From NCBI GenBank assembly GCA_040772905.1, contig JAXGXJ010000007.1:221384-285383 (forward strand): 64,000 bases of DNA, written 5' to 3'. Below are positions 26,012 to 35,543 of the stretch, one piece after another. Each line of letters starts with the position of its first letter. Position 1 is the stretch's first letter. The DNA comes from JAXGXJ01 sp040772905 (GTDB lineage: Bacteria; Actinomycetota; Thermoleophilia; RBG-16-64-13). The notes under the pieces were generated by a model. That model did no database searches. It saw only the letters and a program-made list of their open reading frames with translations, and was not told where the DNA came from. The position numbers and the translations under genes are program-made.

Positions 26012-26971
26012 ATGCACATCAGGAGGAACATGCGAGGATCCCGCCTGTGGCTTCCCGCGTTGCTGGTCGTGTTGACCGTGGCGATCGCGGCCTTGGCGAC
26101 CGGCTGCGGTGGCAACGGCGCAGTCGGCGACGGCGGGACGGTGAGCACTACCGGCGGAACACAGACCACCGTGACCGTACCGCCCGAAGACACCACCACT
26201 ACCACCGTATCGCCCGAGCCTTCGAGCACCACCACTACGGCGAAGCCGGCGGAAGAGACCATGAGGTTGAAGGTCTACTTCTCCCGCAACGAGAAGATCT
26301 GCGCGCTCACCAGAGAACTGCCCAAGACCGACGCGGTCGGCGCGGCTGCCATGAAGGCCCTCTTACAGGGTCCCACCGCTGAAGAGAAGGAATTCGGCGT
26401 GTTCAGCAACATCCCCGACGGTACGACCTTCCTGGGGCTGGACATCAATAACGGTGTGGCCACCGTCGACCTCTCCCAGGAATACGCCTCCGGGGGCGGC
26501 AGCCTCTCCATGGCCATGCGTCTGGCCGAGGTCGTGTTCACGCTCACTCAGTTCCCCACGGTCGAAGGAGTCAACTTCAAGCTCGACGGTCAGCCGGTGG
26601 AGGTCTTCGGTGGCGAGGGCATCATCCTCGATCATCCCGTCGACCGGACCGACTACGAGGAGCTGTCCCCTGCCATCTTGGTGGAATCGCCTACTCTGGG
26701 CGAGACTGTCAAGAGCCCCGTGCGCGTGACCGGCACGGCGAACGTGTTCGAGGCCACCTTCCAGCTGCAGATCACCGATTGGGACGGCCTCATCGTAGCC
26801 GACAAGGTGGTGACAGCCACTTCCGGCACCGGGACCCGAGGCACTTTCGACGTGACGGTGCCCTTCCAGGTGTCCCAGTCCGGTCTGGGCTCCATCATCG
26901 TCTTCGTCTACTCGGCCAAAGACGGCCAGCCAGAGAACATCATCGAGATCCCGGTAAGCGTCGTGAAGTGA
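26012..26971 (+). CDS. GerMN/Gmad2 domain lipoprotein (LpqB-like position)
   Basis: 319 residues from ATG 26012 after GGGAGGAAC. Signal peptide with lipobox ATGC, a Thr-rich linker, a GerMN domain (about 88-205: LKVYFSRNEKICALTRELP...LAEVVFTLTQFPTVEGVNFKLDG) and a C-terminal Gmad2 immunoglobulin-like domain (about 225-318, ILVESPTLGETVKSPVRVTGTANVFEATF). In actinobacteria a GerMN lipoprotein (LpqB) follows MtrAB and modulates the kinase. Here Gmad2 replaces the LpqB beta-propeller. A sensor-modulating role is inferred from position only. Confidence 0.88.
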   Translation: MHIRRNMRGSRLWLPALLVVLTVAIAALATGCGGNGAVGDGGTVSTTGGTQTTVTVPPEDTTTTTVSPEPSSTTTTAKPAEETMRLKVYFSRNEKICALTRELPKTDAVGAAAMKALLQGPTAEEKEFGVFSNIPDGTTFLGLDINNGVATVDLSQEYASGGGSLSMAMRLAEVVFTLTQFPTVEGVNFKLDGQPVEVFGGEGIILDHPVDRTDYEELSPAILVESPTLGETVKSPVRVTGTANVFEATFQLQITDWDGLIVADKVVTATSGTGTRGTFDVTVPFQVSQSGLGSIIVFVYSAKDGQPENIIEIPVSVVK

Positions 26972-26996
26972 CCCCCGTTCGGGGCCCATCGCCCCT

Positions 26997-27044
26997 GAGC
27001 CGCCCGTGAGCATGGCCCGCCCCGGCCGACCTCGCGGGCGGCTC
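26997..27044. terminator. Hairpin between convergent genes
   Basis: A 10-bp perfect stem (26997-27006 with 27035-27044) with a 28-base loop sits between the lipoprotein stop (26971) and the LuxR regulator stop (27088). It has no T-run. Confidence 0.5.
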
Positions 27045-27087
27045 GTTCGTTCCATGCCGGAGACGGCGCACAGGGCGATTCCTGCAG

Positions 27088-29940
27088 TCACCTGACCGGC
27101 CGACGCCGACGCGCCTTCTGATAGCTCTGGAACACCAGTATTGCCTGCACCCGGCTCGAGACTCCCAGCTTGCGGAAGACGTGGTTGGCGTGGGTCTTGA
27201 CCGTCTTCTCGGTGATGAACATCTTGCCGGCGATGACCTTGTTTGGCATGCCCAGCGCGATGAGCTTGAGTACTTCCCGTTCTCTCTCGGTGAGCGATTC
27301 CATGCCTCTCACCTCCTCAGAGCTCAGGTGTTCGTTCTGAGCGAGAGGCAGGGCTGCTGTGGCAGCGCCGGCGGACTTAGGTGGGCCGAGAGGCACGTCG
27401 GTAGGATAGGTGCCCCCTTCCGCCAGCAGGTGGAAATGGGCCTGCAATCGACCGCTGAGTCGAGGCAGCACATACTCGCGGATGAACGTTCTGCCGGCGT
27501 CGAAACGATCGGCCAAGGCCAAGATGGGCACCGCGATGCGCGCCTCCTGTAGGAAGAAGTGGACCTGCTCGTGTTCTGTCGCCAATCTGAATGCCTCAGC
27601 GAGGGAGCGCGCCGCTTCGTGTTCGCGTCCGGAGCGCGCGTTCAGCCAGCCCAGATAGAAGAGGGCGGGCACAAGAGAACTATCGAGACCCCAGCGGCGA
27701 CTCACCGCTACAGCTTCCTCCAGCGCAGCGCGGGCCTCAGACTCCTTACCGGAGGCGACCTGGTCGATGGCGATGGCGGCAGAGGCCCGCACCCGTTCGA
27801 AGAGCGACAGGTGGCTCTCGCCCGCGATGGCCAATGCCCGACGATGATGCTCGAGAGCCTTCCTGGCACCGCCCCGCCGACGACAGAAATCACCCAACAT
27901 GTCTTCCACCCAGAAGAGTTCTTCGGCATCGCCGGCCCTCTCGGCCATCCTCTGCGCGGCACGGACGTCGCTCAGACCCTTGTGGTAGTCCCCCGAGGCG
28001 AAGGCGATGCCTGCCTGCGTGAGAAGCGCCGACGTCTCCAGGAAGCTGTACCCGCGCGTGCCTGCCAGGCGCAGGCACTTGTCCACGTGCTGCTGGGCCG
28101 CCTCATAGTCGCCGGTGACGTACTCCAGAAGAGCGGCGCCGTTACGCGCCTGCGCCTCCGCGGGAGTGCTCCGTTCCGAGCACACAGCCAGAGACCTGTA
28201 CACCCACTGCTTGCCCACACGATAGTGCCCCAACGAGTAGAACAGCCGGGCGCGGAGCATGTGTACCCGCGGAGCGAGCTCGGGTCGCATGGCGGCGGGA
28301 GCGAGCAGCAGGGCCTTCTCGTAGTTCTCGACTGCCTCATCCCAGCGGCACAGACTGGCCAGCACACTTCCCTGCGCCACCAGTACCTCCGTCTTCTCAG
28401 CAGCCGAAGCGGCAAGGGAGCGGCAGCGGGTGAGAACGTCCAGGCTCTCTTCCCAACGACCGAGTGAGAACAAGCAGTACGCCGAGGAGAGCAGCACCGA
28501 CAACAGGCCCTCTCTGTCGTTCGCGGAGGACAACAGACGGGCGGCGCGGCCGTACAGGTCGGCAGCGGCGGCGTACTCGGTACGCTGCTGGAGGGCCCTC
28601 CCCTTGGCCGACAACAACCAGGGTTGGTCATCCAGGAGTCTCTCCGGTATGAGATCGAGCCACTCGTGTCGAGCGAAATCCACCACCGCGTTGAGTGAAG
28701 ACAGCGCCAGCGCACGCAGGGGTCGCACCGCATCCGCGAAGTATCCCGCTCGCAGGTAGAGATAGGCGGCATGCCTCGTCTCGCCGCATCTCTCCAGATG
28801 CTCAGCCGCACTCCGGATGGCCCCGGTCTCACCCTCCCGGGGCCAGAGTTCGCGCTCCGCGAAGCCACGCAACAGGGGATGGATGGTGAAGTGGCGGCGA
28901 CCGCTGCGCGTCACCAGGAATCCGCGAGACACGAACTCCTCCAGGAGGGCCTCGGCCTCCCCCGGGGCTCCAGGAAGGTAAGACTCGTCGCGTGGGAAGA
29001 CCACCCTGGGCAGCAGGGATCCCATGAGTACGATCTGAGCCGCCTCCGGATCGAGGTCGGAGATCACTTGGCGTTCCAGATACCCCCTCAGCTCCGGTCC
29101 GCGGGTCATGATCTCGATGACGTCCTTATGCTGGACGCGGGACCGTTGGGAGAGAAGATGCTGGCCCAAGAGCACGAGAGCGGCCGGCCAACCCTCACTC
29201 AGACGCCAGAGCGCCCTGGCTTCGGAGGGCCGAAGCGTGACTCCCCAGTTCTGCTCAGCCCACAGAAGGACTTCGCGAGGCGTCAGCCTCAGATCGCGGC
29301 CATGCAGGCGCACGATCCGTCCCCCCAGACTGACGTCGTCCGACTCCACGGGCGACCGACGACGAGAGGACAGCAGCATGGTCCACCCTGGGGGCAGAGA
29401 GCGGACGAACAGCCCCAGGGACTCGGCCACATCCGGCGACGATTCCACTAGGTGCAGATCGTCCACGGCCAGCATCGTGGGGGTGTCCGCCTGCAGCCGC
29501 GCGGTCTCCACCAGCAGGATGCTGAGTTCCGGCACGGACAAATCCTCGCACTCGATAATCGAGATCGCAGAGCCGGCGGCACGCGTTTCCTGGGCGGTGT
29601 TCTCCTTCAACGTCAGTCCAGCCAGCATGTACCTGAGAAAGCGGGCAGGGTCTCGGTCGCTCTCGTCGACCGCGTAGTAGACGGTGCGCACCTCCGACGA
29701 TGAGAGAAGGTCCACGATGAAGGCCGTCTTGCCATAGCCGGGACCGGCGGTGAGACAGACCACTCCGCCTTCGCGCAGTCGTCCTACCCGTTTGAGCAGA
29801 CGAGGGCGCGAAAGCACGAAGCCCTGGTGGGGAAGGCTGAGCTTGGCCGTGAGGGCCCGCTGTTGTGCTTGTGTGATGGCTGGCGTTGACATGACGGTGG
29901 GAACAGTGTCCGACTCGCAGATGAGGGTGTCAATGTGCAT
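27088..29940 (-). CDS. Large ATP-binding LuxR-family regulator (MalT/LAL type)
   Basis: About 950 residues: an N-terminal STAND-type NTPase with Walker A GPGYGKT (66-72), a long TPR-like helical middle, and a C-terminal LuxR helix-turn-helix (LTEREREVLKLIALGMPNKV, then VKTHANHVFRKLGVSSR). Such LAL/MalT proteins act as ligand-triggered transcriptional activators. ATG 29940 (MHIDTL) with GGAAG...AGG upstream is preferred to the longer frame at 30000, which runs through a hairpin; ATG 29892 is also possible. No target or ligand gene is obvious nearby. Confidence 0.9.
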   Translation of the reverse strand: MHIDTLICESDTVPTVMSTPAITQAQQRALTAKLSLPHQGFVLSRPRLLKRVGRLREGGVVCLTAGPGYGKTAFIVDLLSSSEVRTVYYAVDESDRDPARFLRYMLAGLTLKENTAQETRAAGSAISIIECEDLSVPELSILLVETARLQADTPTMLAVDDLHLVESSPDVAESLGLFVRSLPPGWTMLLSSRRRSPVESDDVSLGGRIVRLHGRDLRLTPREVLLWAEQNWGVTLRPSEARALWRLSEGWPAALVLLGQHLLSQRSRVQHKDVIEIMTRGPELRGYLERQVISDLDPEAAQIVLMGSLLPRVVFPRDESYLPGAPGEAEALLEEFVSRGFLVTRSGRRHFTIHPLLRGFAERELWPREGETGAIRSAAEHLERCGETRHAAYLYLRAGYFADAVRPLRALALSSLNAVVDFARHEWLDLIPERLLDDQPWLLSAKGRALQQRTEYAAAADLYGRAARLLSSANDREGLLSVLLSSAYCLFSLGRWEESLDVLTRCRSLAASAAEKTEVLVAQGSVLASLCRWDEAVENYEKALLLAPAAMRPELAPRVHMLRARLFYSLGHYRVGKQWVYRSLAVCSERSTPAEAQARNGAALLEYVTGDYEAAQQHVDKCLRLAGTRGYSFLETSALLTQAGIAFASGDYHKGLSDVRAAQRMAERAGDAEELFWVEDMLGDFCRRRGGARKALEHHRRALAIAGESHLSLFERVRASAAIAIDQVASGKESEARAALEEAVAVSRRWGLDSSLVPALFYLGWLNARSGREHEAARSLAEAFRLATEHEQVHFFLQEARIAVPILALADRFDAGRTFIREYVLPRLSGRLQAHFHLLAEGGTYPTDVPLGPPKSAGAATAALPLAQNEHLSSEEVRGMESLTEREREVLKLIALGMPNKVIAGKMFITEKTVKTHANHVFRKLGVSSRVQAILVFQSYQKARRRRPVR

Positions 29941-29965
29941 CCTGCCGCTTCCTTGCCGACCTGGG

Positions 29966-30002
29966 CGGTGCGGCGCCGGCGGCCGAAGCCGGCGCCGCAC
30001 CG
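29966..30002 (-). terminator. Hairpin terminator after ssb
   Basis: A perfect 15-bp stem (29966-29980 with 29988-30002) with a 7-base loop lies 22 bases beyond the ssb stop on the minus strand and just upstream of the LuxR gene start. It has no T-run. Confidence 0.7.
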
Positions 30003-30024
30003 TGTCCAGTCAGGTGGTCGCTCG

Positions 30025-30312
30025 CTACAGGTATTCCAGTCGCTTGGCCACCACGCTGACGGCTTTGCGCTCTTCGCCGTCCTTCTCGTAGACGTCCTGG
30101 CGTAGCGAGCCCTCCACCGCGATGCGGCGCCCCTTGCCGAGGTGGTCGCCGGCGGCCTCAGCCTGCGAATTCCAAGCTTTGATCCGGAAGAAGTCCGCCT
30201 CTTCTGCGTTCCTGTCCACAGCCAGGATGAAGCTCGACACCTTGGAGCCGCCGTTCACCTCCTTCACTTCCACGTCGGTGGCCAAGCGGCCGATCAGGTG
30301 CACGCTGTTCAT
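30025..30312 (-). CDS. ssb: Short single-stranded DNA-binding protein
   Basis: 95 residues from ATG 30312, preceded by GAGGAGGAGG. The OB-fold pattern is clear (MNSVHLIGRLATDVEVKEVN; FILAVDRN; DFFRIKAWNSQAEAAGDHLGKGRRIAVEGSLRQDVYEKDGE...VVAKRLEYL). It ends at the last OB strand and lacks the flexible acidic C-terminal tail through which standard SSB recruits partners, so it is probably an accessory paralogue. A frameshifted copy of its first half lies at 32498-32655. The longer frame to 30378 has no ribosome site. Confidence 0.9.
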   Translation of the reverse strand: MNSVHLIGRLATDVEVKEVNGGSKVSSFILAVDRNAEEADFFRIKAWNSQAEAAGDHLGKGRRIAVEGSLRQDVYEKDGEERKAVSVVAKRLEYL

Positions 30313-30561
30313 AAGGTCCTCCTCCTCACTTGTGACGCTTCGTGCCATTGCGTTCCGAAACCCTGGTCCCCGTCCCACGGTGACCGTGAATCGCAGAGTA
30401 GCGAGGCGAGAGACGGGGAGGAATACAACTAAGGGTGGAACTGCGCGGTGGATGGTCCAGCGCTGTGGAGTCTCTGTCGGGAGGCTCTGGCAAATGGTAT
30501 GCGCCGTTCACATGGCCTACTATGTGTGTGCGCGGCCGCATTCGGATATCAGGGGGACGCC

Positions 30562-32379
30562 ATGAGCTTGGCCTTTGATGCACGCGAGCAGATGCGCACA
30601 GGCGGTGATCGTCCTCTCTTCCGCCGGACTACCATGGTCATTGCCGCGGCAGTGGCTCTCCTCTTGGCCTTCTCGGCTTCGGCCTCCGCGGAGACGAATC
30701 CGATCGCACCCCGTCCATCGATGACCGAAGGCTGGACTCGAGTCGTTGCCGGCGGCTTCACCGATTCAGGCAACTCACATGTCGCGTTCAGCACCGAATT
30801 CCAGGGATATCTGTATGTCGGCACCATGGCCAGCCAGGCGAGCACGCTCATCTCCGGGAGCCAAAAACTGGGGAGCGACATCTGGCGGACTGCCGATGGC
30901 GTCGCCTGGGAGCAGGTCGGCACCCCCGGGCTGGGCGATCCCACGAACATCATGTTCGACCTGGTGGTCTACCAAGGCCAACTTTACGCACTCTCTCTCA
31001 CCGCTGGCGGTGACGGGTTCGAGATCTGGGTGACCTCCGACGGCAGGGAATTCGCTCAGTTGGGCGAGAGCGGCTTGGGCGATCCCAAGAACACGCACGC
31101 GGTCCCCATGGTTCTCCAAGGGCGGCTCGTCTTGGCCGTGGCGAACTCCGAGACCGGAATCCAGATCTGGGTCACGGAAGACGGTCGCTCTTTCCGACAG
31201 GTGCCTGTTGAGGGGCTGAACGTCCCCGAGAACATCGGGGCGATCAGATGTCCCCACCCCGAAGACCCGGGGCCTGTCCTAGACAGCAAGCTCTACGTAG
31301 GGGTCACGAATGCGACATCGGGCGGCGAGATCTGGAGGACCGCCGACGGCCTGACATGGGAACGGGTGGCCGACCAAGGCCTGGGCGTTTCCCAGCGCCA
31401 CTCTCTGCACCCCTACCTCGTCTACGAAGGTCAGCTCTACGTGGTGGCCGGTTACGTCGACTACGCGGCGGGTTTCGATCTCTTGCGTTCAGGTGACGGC
31501 GCCAATTGGGAGCAGGTGGTCGAGGGTGGATTCGGTGTTGGCAACCACAGGAACCGGGGGGCGGATCTGGTTGAGTTCAACGGTCGTCTCTATCTGGCCA
31601 CCCTGAACGAGGACCCGCGGGTTCTCGTGCCGGGCAATACCATGGAGCGGTTCGCGCCGGAGGGCTTCCAGCTTTGGGTGTCGAGCGACGGCAGCGACTG
31701 GAGCCAAGCGGGCGAGGACGGTTTCGGCCGGGAGACCAGCTTGATCTCGGACATCGCCGTCCACGGGGAGGCTCTCTATCTGGAGGCCATCGACTACAAG
31801 ATGGGCAACCAGGTGTGGAGGTCCGCGGACGGGCAGGAATGGGAGATGATCTTTCACGAGCCGCCCAGGAGCTTCTTCAACTATGGGATGGGCAATTACG
31901 CATTTCAGGGCCATTACTTGTTCATGAGCAACGACCTGGAGAGAGGCGTCGACATCTGGCGCAGCGACGAGGTCATCGTAGCCGAGGGGCCGACCACACT
32001 CACACCAGACGAAAGCAGCACCAGCACCGTCCTGAGCGGCACTGAGACCACGGTCGCAGCGGGCGGGCAGACGGGCGCCGATGATGAAGCAGGCGCCTCA
32101 GGTGACGAAAAGCCCGGCGCGGATGAGAAGGATGAAGAGGCCGCGGCCAATGGGGGGTTGTCCGGTGGAATCCTGGCTCTCATCATCGCGCTGGCAGTAG
32201 TGGCTGCTGCGGCCATCGGAGTGACCACATATCTCTGGGGGAGGTCCCGCGCCGGAGGCCGTGACGACGGAACGGCGTCCGTCGTGACTTCACCATCCGC
32301 GCCCAGCTTCTGTTCCCAGTGCGGCTCGAGCCTGACCTCAGGTTCGCAGTACTGCCCCGGGTGTGGCAGAAAGCTCTAG
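30562..32379 (+). CDS. Secreted propeller-like domain with transmembrane anchor and cytoplasmic zinc ribbon
   Basis: 605 residues from ATG 30562 after AGGGGGAC. A signal-type helix (about 23-42) is followed by about 430 residues with repeated blades of the form IWRTADG-x-WE-V, IWVTSDGREFAQ, LWVSSDGSDWSQ, VWRSADGQEWEM, i.e. a beta-propeller/BNR-like extracytoplasmic domain. An acidic/Thr linker, a transmembrane helix (ILALIIALAVVAAAAIGVTTYL) and a C-terminal zinc ribbon SFCSQCG...YCPGCGRKL complete it. The same helix-plus-zinc-ribbon tail occurs in the next large gene. Function unknown; surface sensing is a possibility. Confidence 0.82.
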   Translation: MSLAFDAREQMRTGGDRPLFRRTTMVIAAAVALLLAFSASASAETNPIAPRPSMTEGWTRVVAGGFTDSGNSHVAFSTEFQGYLYVGTMASQASTLISGSQKLGSDIWRTADGVAWEQVGTPGLGDPTNIMFDLVVYQGQLYALSLTAGGDGFEIWVTSDGREFAQLGESGLGDPKNTHAVPMVLQGRLVLAVANSETGIQIWVTEDGRSFRQVPVEGLNVPENIGAIRCPHPEDPGPVLDSKLYVGVTNATSGGEIWRTADGLTWERVADQGLGVSQRHSLHPYLVYEGQLYVVAGYVDYAAGFDLLRSGDGANWEQVVEGGFGVGNHRNRGADLVEFNGRLYLATLNEDPRVLVPGNTMERFAPEGFQLWVSSDGSDWSQAGEDGFGRETSLISDIAVHGEALYLEAIDYKMGNQVWRSADGQEWEMIFHEPPRSFFNYGMGNYAFQGHYLFMSNDLERGVDIWRSDEVIVAEGPTTLTPDESSTSTVLSGTETTVAAGGQTGADDEAGASGDEKPGADEKDEEAAANGGLSGGILALIIALAVVAAAAIGVTTYLWGRSRAGGRDDGTASVVTSPSAPSFCSQCGSSLTSGSQYCPGCGRKL

Positions 32380-32497
32380 CGGAACCCTGTGAAAGGGCCT
32401 GCCGGTAACTACGGTGCGCTTCCCGGCCAAGCGGTCACGAATGCCTGCAGGCGAGCGCGCACGCGTCCGCTGGCGGTAGGTGGTTATTTGCCCTATT

Positions 32498-32655
32498 GGC
32501 CTCAGCCTGCGAATTCCAAGCCTTGATCCCGAAGAAGTCCGCCTCTTCTGCGTCCGATCCACGGCCAGGATGAAGTTCGAGACCTTCGAGCCTCCGTTCA
32601 CCTCCTTGACCTCCACGTCGGTGGCCGGACGGCCGATCAGATGCATGCTGTTCAT
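32498..32655 (-). pseudogene. ssb fragment, frameshifted and truncated
   Basis: From ATG 32655 the sequence matches the ssb gene at 30312 (MNSMHLIGRPATDVEVKEVN, then FILAVDR). It shifts frame because one base is missing relative to the intact copy (CGGACGCAG against AGGAACGCAG), continues as DAEEADFFGIKAWNSQAEA in another frame, and homology stops near 32498. The ribosome site is conserved (GAGGAGGAC). It records a duplication of the ssb locus; the remaining open frame downstream (to 32338) is not ssb-like. Confidence 0.85.
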
Positions 32656-32847
32656 GATGTCCTCCTCGTTGCTCGGCGGTTCCTCGTTTCCCGTTTCGCG
32701 CGAGCGACACACGGTCGCTCGATGGTCGGGAAATCACAGTCTTGCCCCGAGGTTGCCCAGGCCGTTTTCAAGGACCCACTGACTCGCCGTGGCGTTGGAG
32801 CCGCACCAGTAGTACATTGGGTGAGAGACGAGCAAGGAGGTGCCCCG

Positions 32848-35421
32848 ATGGCAGGAGGCGACCGTCCCAGCCCAGTTGTGAGGCGCGCGCAACGCCGCGC
32901 CATGGTCCGCCACCCCGTGCTCCTGCTCAGCCTCCTCGTGCTCGCAGCCCTCACGCTTCTTCTGACTCTCCCACCATCCCCGGCACAGGCCGCCCCCGAG
33001 ACCCAGTGGGTGCTCACCCAGACGCTCGTCAACCCCGAGAAGGCGAAACTCGAGTTCCGCGGCGGCGGTTCCGACCCGGAGTTCTTCGGGGAGGAGCGCT
33101 TCGAAGGCATGGTCATGATCTACAAGCCGAGCGCCACCAGCTTCTCCATCAAGGACCGCTGGCAGGACCGGGACTACATCGCCTGGGATGTCACCATCAC
33201 CTGCAAGTTCAGCGCCCCCGAGAGCACCCTGGTCCCCGGCAAGCCCTATAAGCTCACGGCCAACTTCTCCCACAGCGGCACGCTGAAAGACATCCACCCC
33301 GGAGAGGCCTTCTTCTACTACAGTCCCGAGTTCTACTTCGATCCCGATGATTCCCTCCGTTACTACCCCTCGGACCCCAAGACCGCCTCCTCCATGACCT
33401 GGAAGTTCACCGCCCCTTCGGCCTCCCCCGGCGCCACCATGCAAATCCAGGCCGGTATGTCGAACGCCCCGGCCTGCACGGTCATCTGGAAGTACGAAGC
33501 GCGGGCGGTGGGACCGTCGACCACGAGCACGACCACCAAGCCGTCGACCACCACCAGCTCCTCGTCGACCACCGAATCCTCGACCACCACCAGCAGGACC
33601 ACGACCGCCGACACCATCCCGCGGAGATGGAGTGACGCGGAGTTCGAAAAACGGGTGGATGAGATGCTGACTCGGGCCCCCGCCACGTGGCAGGGCACTC
33701 CCGTAGACCAAGGGTTCATCGGGGTGGTCATCGGGGCGACGGGTGGGGATGATTGCCGAATATACGACTATTCCGGCCGACGCGTGCCCGGTCCTGCGTC
33801 GGGCAGGTGGATCCGTCTCGGAGATACGATCGTGACCGGCCCGAACGGAAGGGTGCGGGTCGAGCTGTGCGACAGGGATGATGCCCGCAACCTTGGGCCC
33901 AGCGTCATCAACATCTCCCGCAATAGCGAATTCGTATTCGACTCGTTCGAGTGGGAGCGCGGATCGTGGACGTCCCTCATCCGTGGCTCGATTAGGACCT
34001 TCTTTAACCCATGGGGTAGGGACTCAGGCTTCAGCGTCCGGGCGGGGGGAGTCGTCTGCGGCATCAGGGGCTCGGACGTCTTCATCGCCTACGACCCGAA
34101 GGCCGAGAAGGTATCGGCATCGGTCCTCGATGGGCACATGGACGTCACCAGCTCACTGACGGGCAAGACCGAGAATCTGACTGCTCTTCAGAGTGCCGTG
34201 GTACGCGATGGTGAGATCGGCGAGGTCCACTCATTCAGCGAGGAACAGTGGTCCATCATGGTGAAGGCCCAAGGCCTCGAGGACATGCGGCCGCTGAGCC
34301 CGGAGGAGCGCGCGGCGGCGTGGGCGCAGGTGACTCCCACGACCGCGACTCCCACCACCGCGACACGCACGACTGCAACTCCCACCACCGTGCCCCCGGC
34401 CGGCCAGGGCAGTACGGTCGCGCCCCGCCCGCCGACCTTCACCCATGACGAGTTCATCGATATGCAGGCCAAGGTGGCGAACCAGGTCGAGAGCGCCCCC
34501 ACTGACTTCATCCGACGATTCATGATGGTTCACGGCTACATCGGTGTGCTCACCACTCTCACCGGAGACTGGGAGGTCTATGACTACAATGGCGAGCCGA
34601 TGGGCGGCCACACTCAACGCACGGTTTACGCTCCCAACCACACTTACATGGCTGTCCGCATAGGCGACACAGTCCAGACAGCCGCCGACGGGACCGTGCG
34701 GATCGACCTCTTCGACTGGGACGGTGAATCAGCCGGTGCGCCTTCCGTCATCAACGTGGGTCGCGATACCACGCTGGTCCTCAACGAGTTCGACAGCACG
34801 TCAAAAGAACGCACATGGCTATCCCTCCTGCGTGGCGGCGTGCGGGTCGGCTTCAAAGGCCTTAGCAGTGACTCCAGTTTCAACGTGGGCGCAGGCGGGG
34901 CCCTCTTCGGGGTAGGGGGCTCCGACGTCCTGCTGTTGTACGATCCCGACGTCAAGCGAGCGGAGGCCTACGTGGGCGAAGGTCGCCTGGACGTCAGCTC
35001 CTCGGCCTCAGCACGGCCAGTGTCGTTGAAAGACGGTCAAAGGCTCGTGATCCGGAATGGCAGCTACGGTGAGGTGGAACCCTGGAGCAATGAGCGATGG
35101 ATCGCCGTGGTGAAGGCACATGGGCTGACCAGCATGGCGCCGCTGACGCTGCAGCAACTGAAGGACCTGGGCGAAGCTGGTAGCGCGGCGAAGACGTGGG
35201 GGATCGTAGGAGGAGCCGCGGCCGCATTGATCACGGCCGTGGGCGTCGGCGTCTACCTTTTGAGGCGGCGGGAGCGGCGTACCGGTGGGGAAGCGGCTTC
35301 GCCTGCGCGTGTACCTGTAGCAGCCGACACCGGTGCGTCAGATCCCAGCTTCTGCGGACACTGCGGGTCTGCCGTCACGCCTGGGTCGACCTTCTGCCAA
35401 GGATGTGGGAAGAGGCTTTAG
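32848..35421 (+). CDS. Surface protein with two FecR-like domains, transmembrane anchor and cytoplasmic zinc ribbon
   Basis: 857 residues. ATG 32848 follows AAGGAGGT, deciding it over a far longer frame. A signal helix and AQA site precede an N-terminal beta domain, a Thr/Ser linker, FecR-like domain 1 (about 290-465; RLGDTIVTGPNGRVRVEL, VRAGGVVCGIRGSDVFI), an Ala-Thr-Pro linker, FecR-like domain 2 (about 560-755; RIGDTVQTAADGTVRIDL, VGAGGALFGVGGSDVLL), a helix (about 781-808) and a zinc ribbon SFCGHCG...FCQGCGKRL. The two FecR units are internal duplicates. The tail is homologous to that of the 30562 gene. Role unknown, possibly transmembrane sensing. Confidence 0.83.
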   Translation: MAGGDRPSPVVRRAQRRAMVRHPVLLLSLLVLAALTLLLTLPPSPAQAAPETQWVLTQTLVNPEKAKLEFRGGGSDPEFFGEERFEGMVMIYKPSATSFSIKDRWQDRDYIAWDVTITCKFSAPESTLVPGKPYKLTANFSHSGTLKDIHPGEAFFYYSPEFYFDPDDSLRYYPSDPKTASSMTWKFTAPSASPGATMQIQAGMSNAPACTVIWKYEARAVGPSTTSTTTKPSTTTSSSSTTESSTTTSRTTTADTIPRRWSDAEFEKRVDEMLTRAPATWQGTPVDQGFIGVVIGATGGDDCRIYDYSGRRVPGPASGRWIRLGDTIVTGPNGRVRVELCDRDDARNLGPSVINISRNSEFVFDSFEWERGSWTSLIRGSIRTFFNPWGRDSGFSVRAGGVVCGIRGSDVFIAYDPKAEKVSASVLDGHMDVTSSLTGKTENLTALQSAVVRDGEIGEVHSFSEEQWSIMVKAQGLEDMRPLSPEERAAAWAQVTPTTATPTTATRTTATPTTVPPAGQGSTVAPRPPTFTHDEFIDMQAKVANQVESAPTDFIRRFMMVHGYIGVLTTLTGDWEVYDYNGEPMGGHTQRTVYAPNHTYMAVRIGDTVQTAADGTVRIDLFDWDGESAGAPSVINVGRDTTLVLNEFDSTSKERTWLSLLRGGVRVGFKGLSSDSSFNVGAGGALFGVGGSDVLLLYDPDVKRAEAYVGEGRLDVSSSASARPVSLKDGQRLVIRNGSYGEVEPWSNERWIAVVKAHGLTSMAPLTLQQLKDLGEAGSAAKTWGIVGGAAAALITAVGVGVYLLRRRERRTGGEAASPARVPVAADTGASDPSFCGHCGSAVTPGSTFCQGCGKRL

Positions 35422-35543
35422 CGAGAAGGTGTGCTTCGTCTCTCCCCGGGGGACCGGGATACTACAGCCGGTCTCCGCGGCTTCGAGCCCCTCGTCCCCT
35501 ATGATGTCGCTCACAGGACAACACTCGTTAGGAGGCTCGCCGC

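Noticed and set aside
32338..32497. Downstream continuation of the ssb fragment frame
   Set aside because: After the frameshift it no longer resembles SSB in any frame and overlaps the end of the opposite-strand surface gene.
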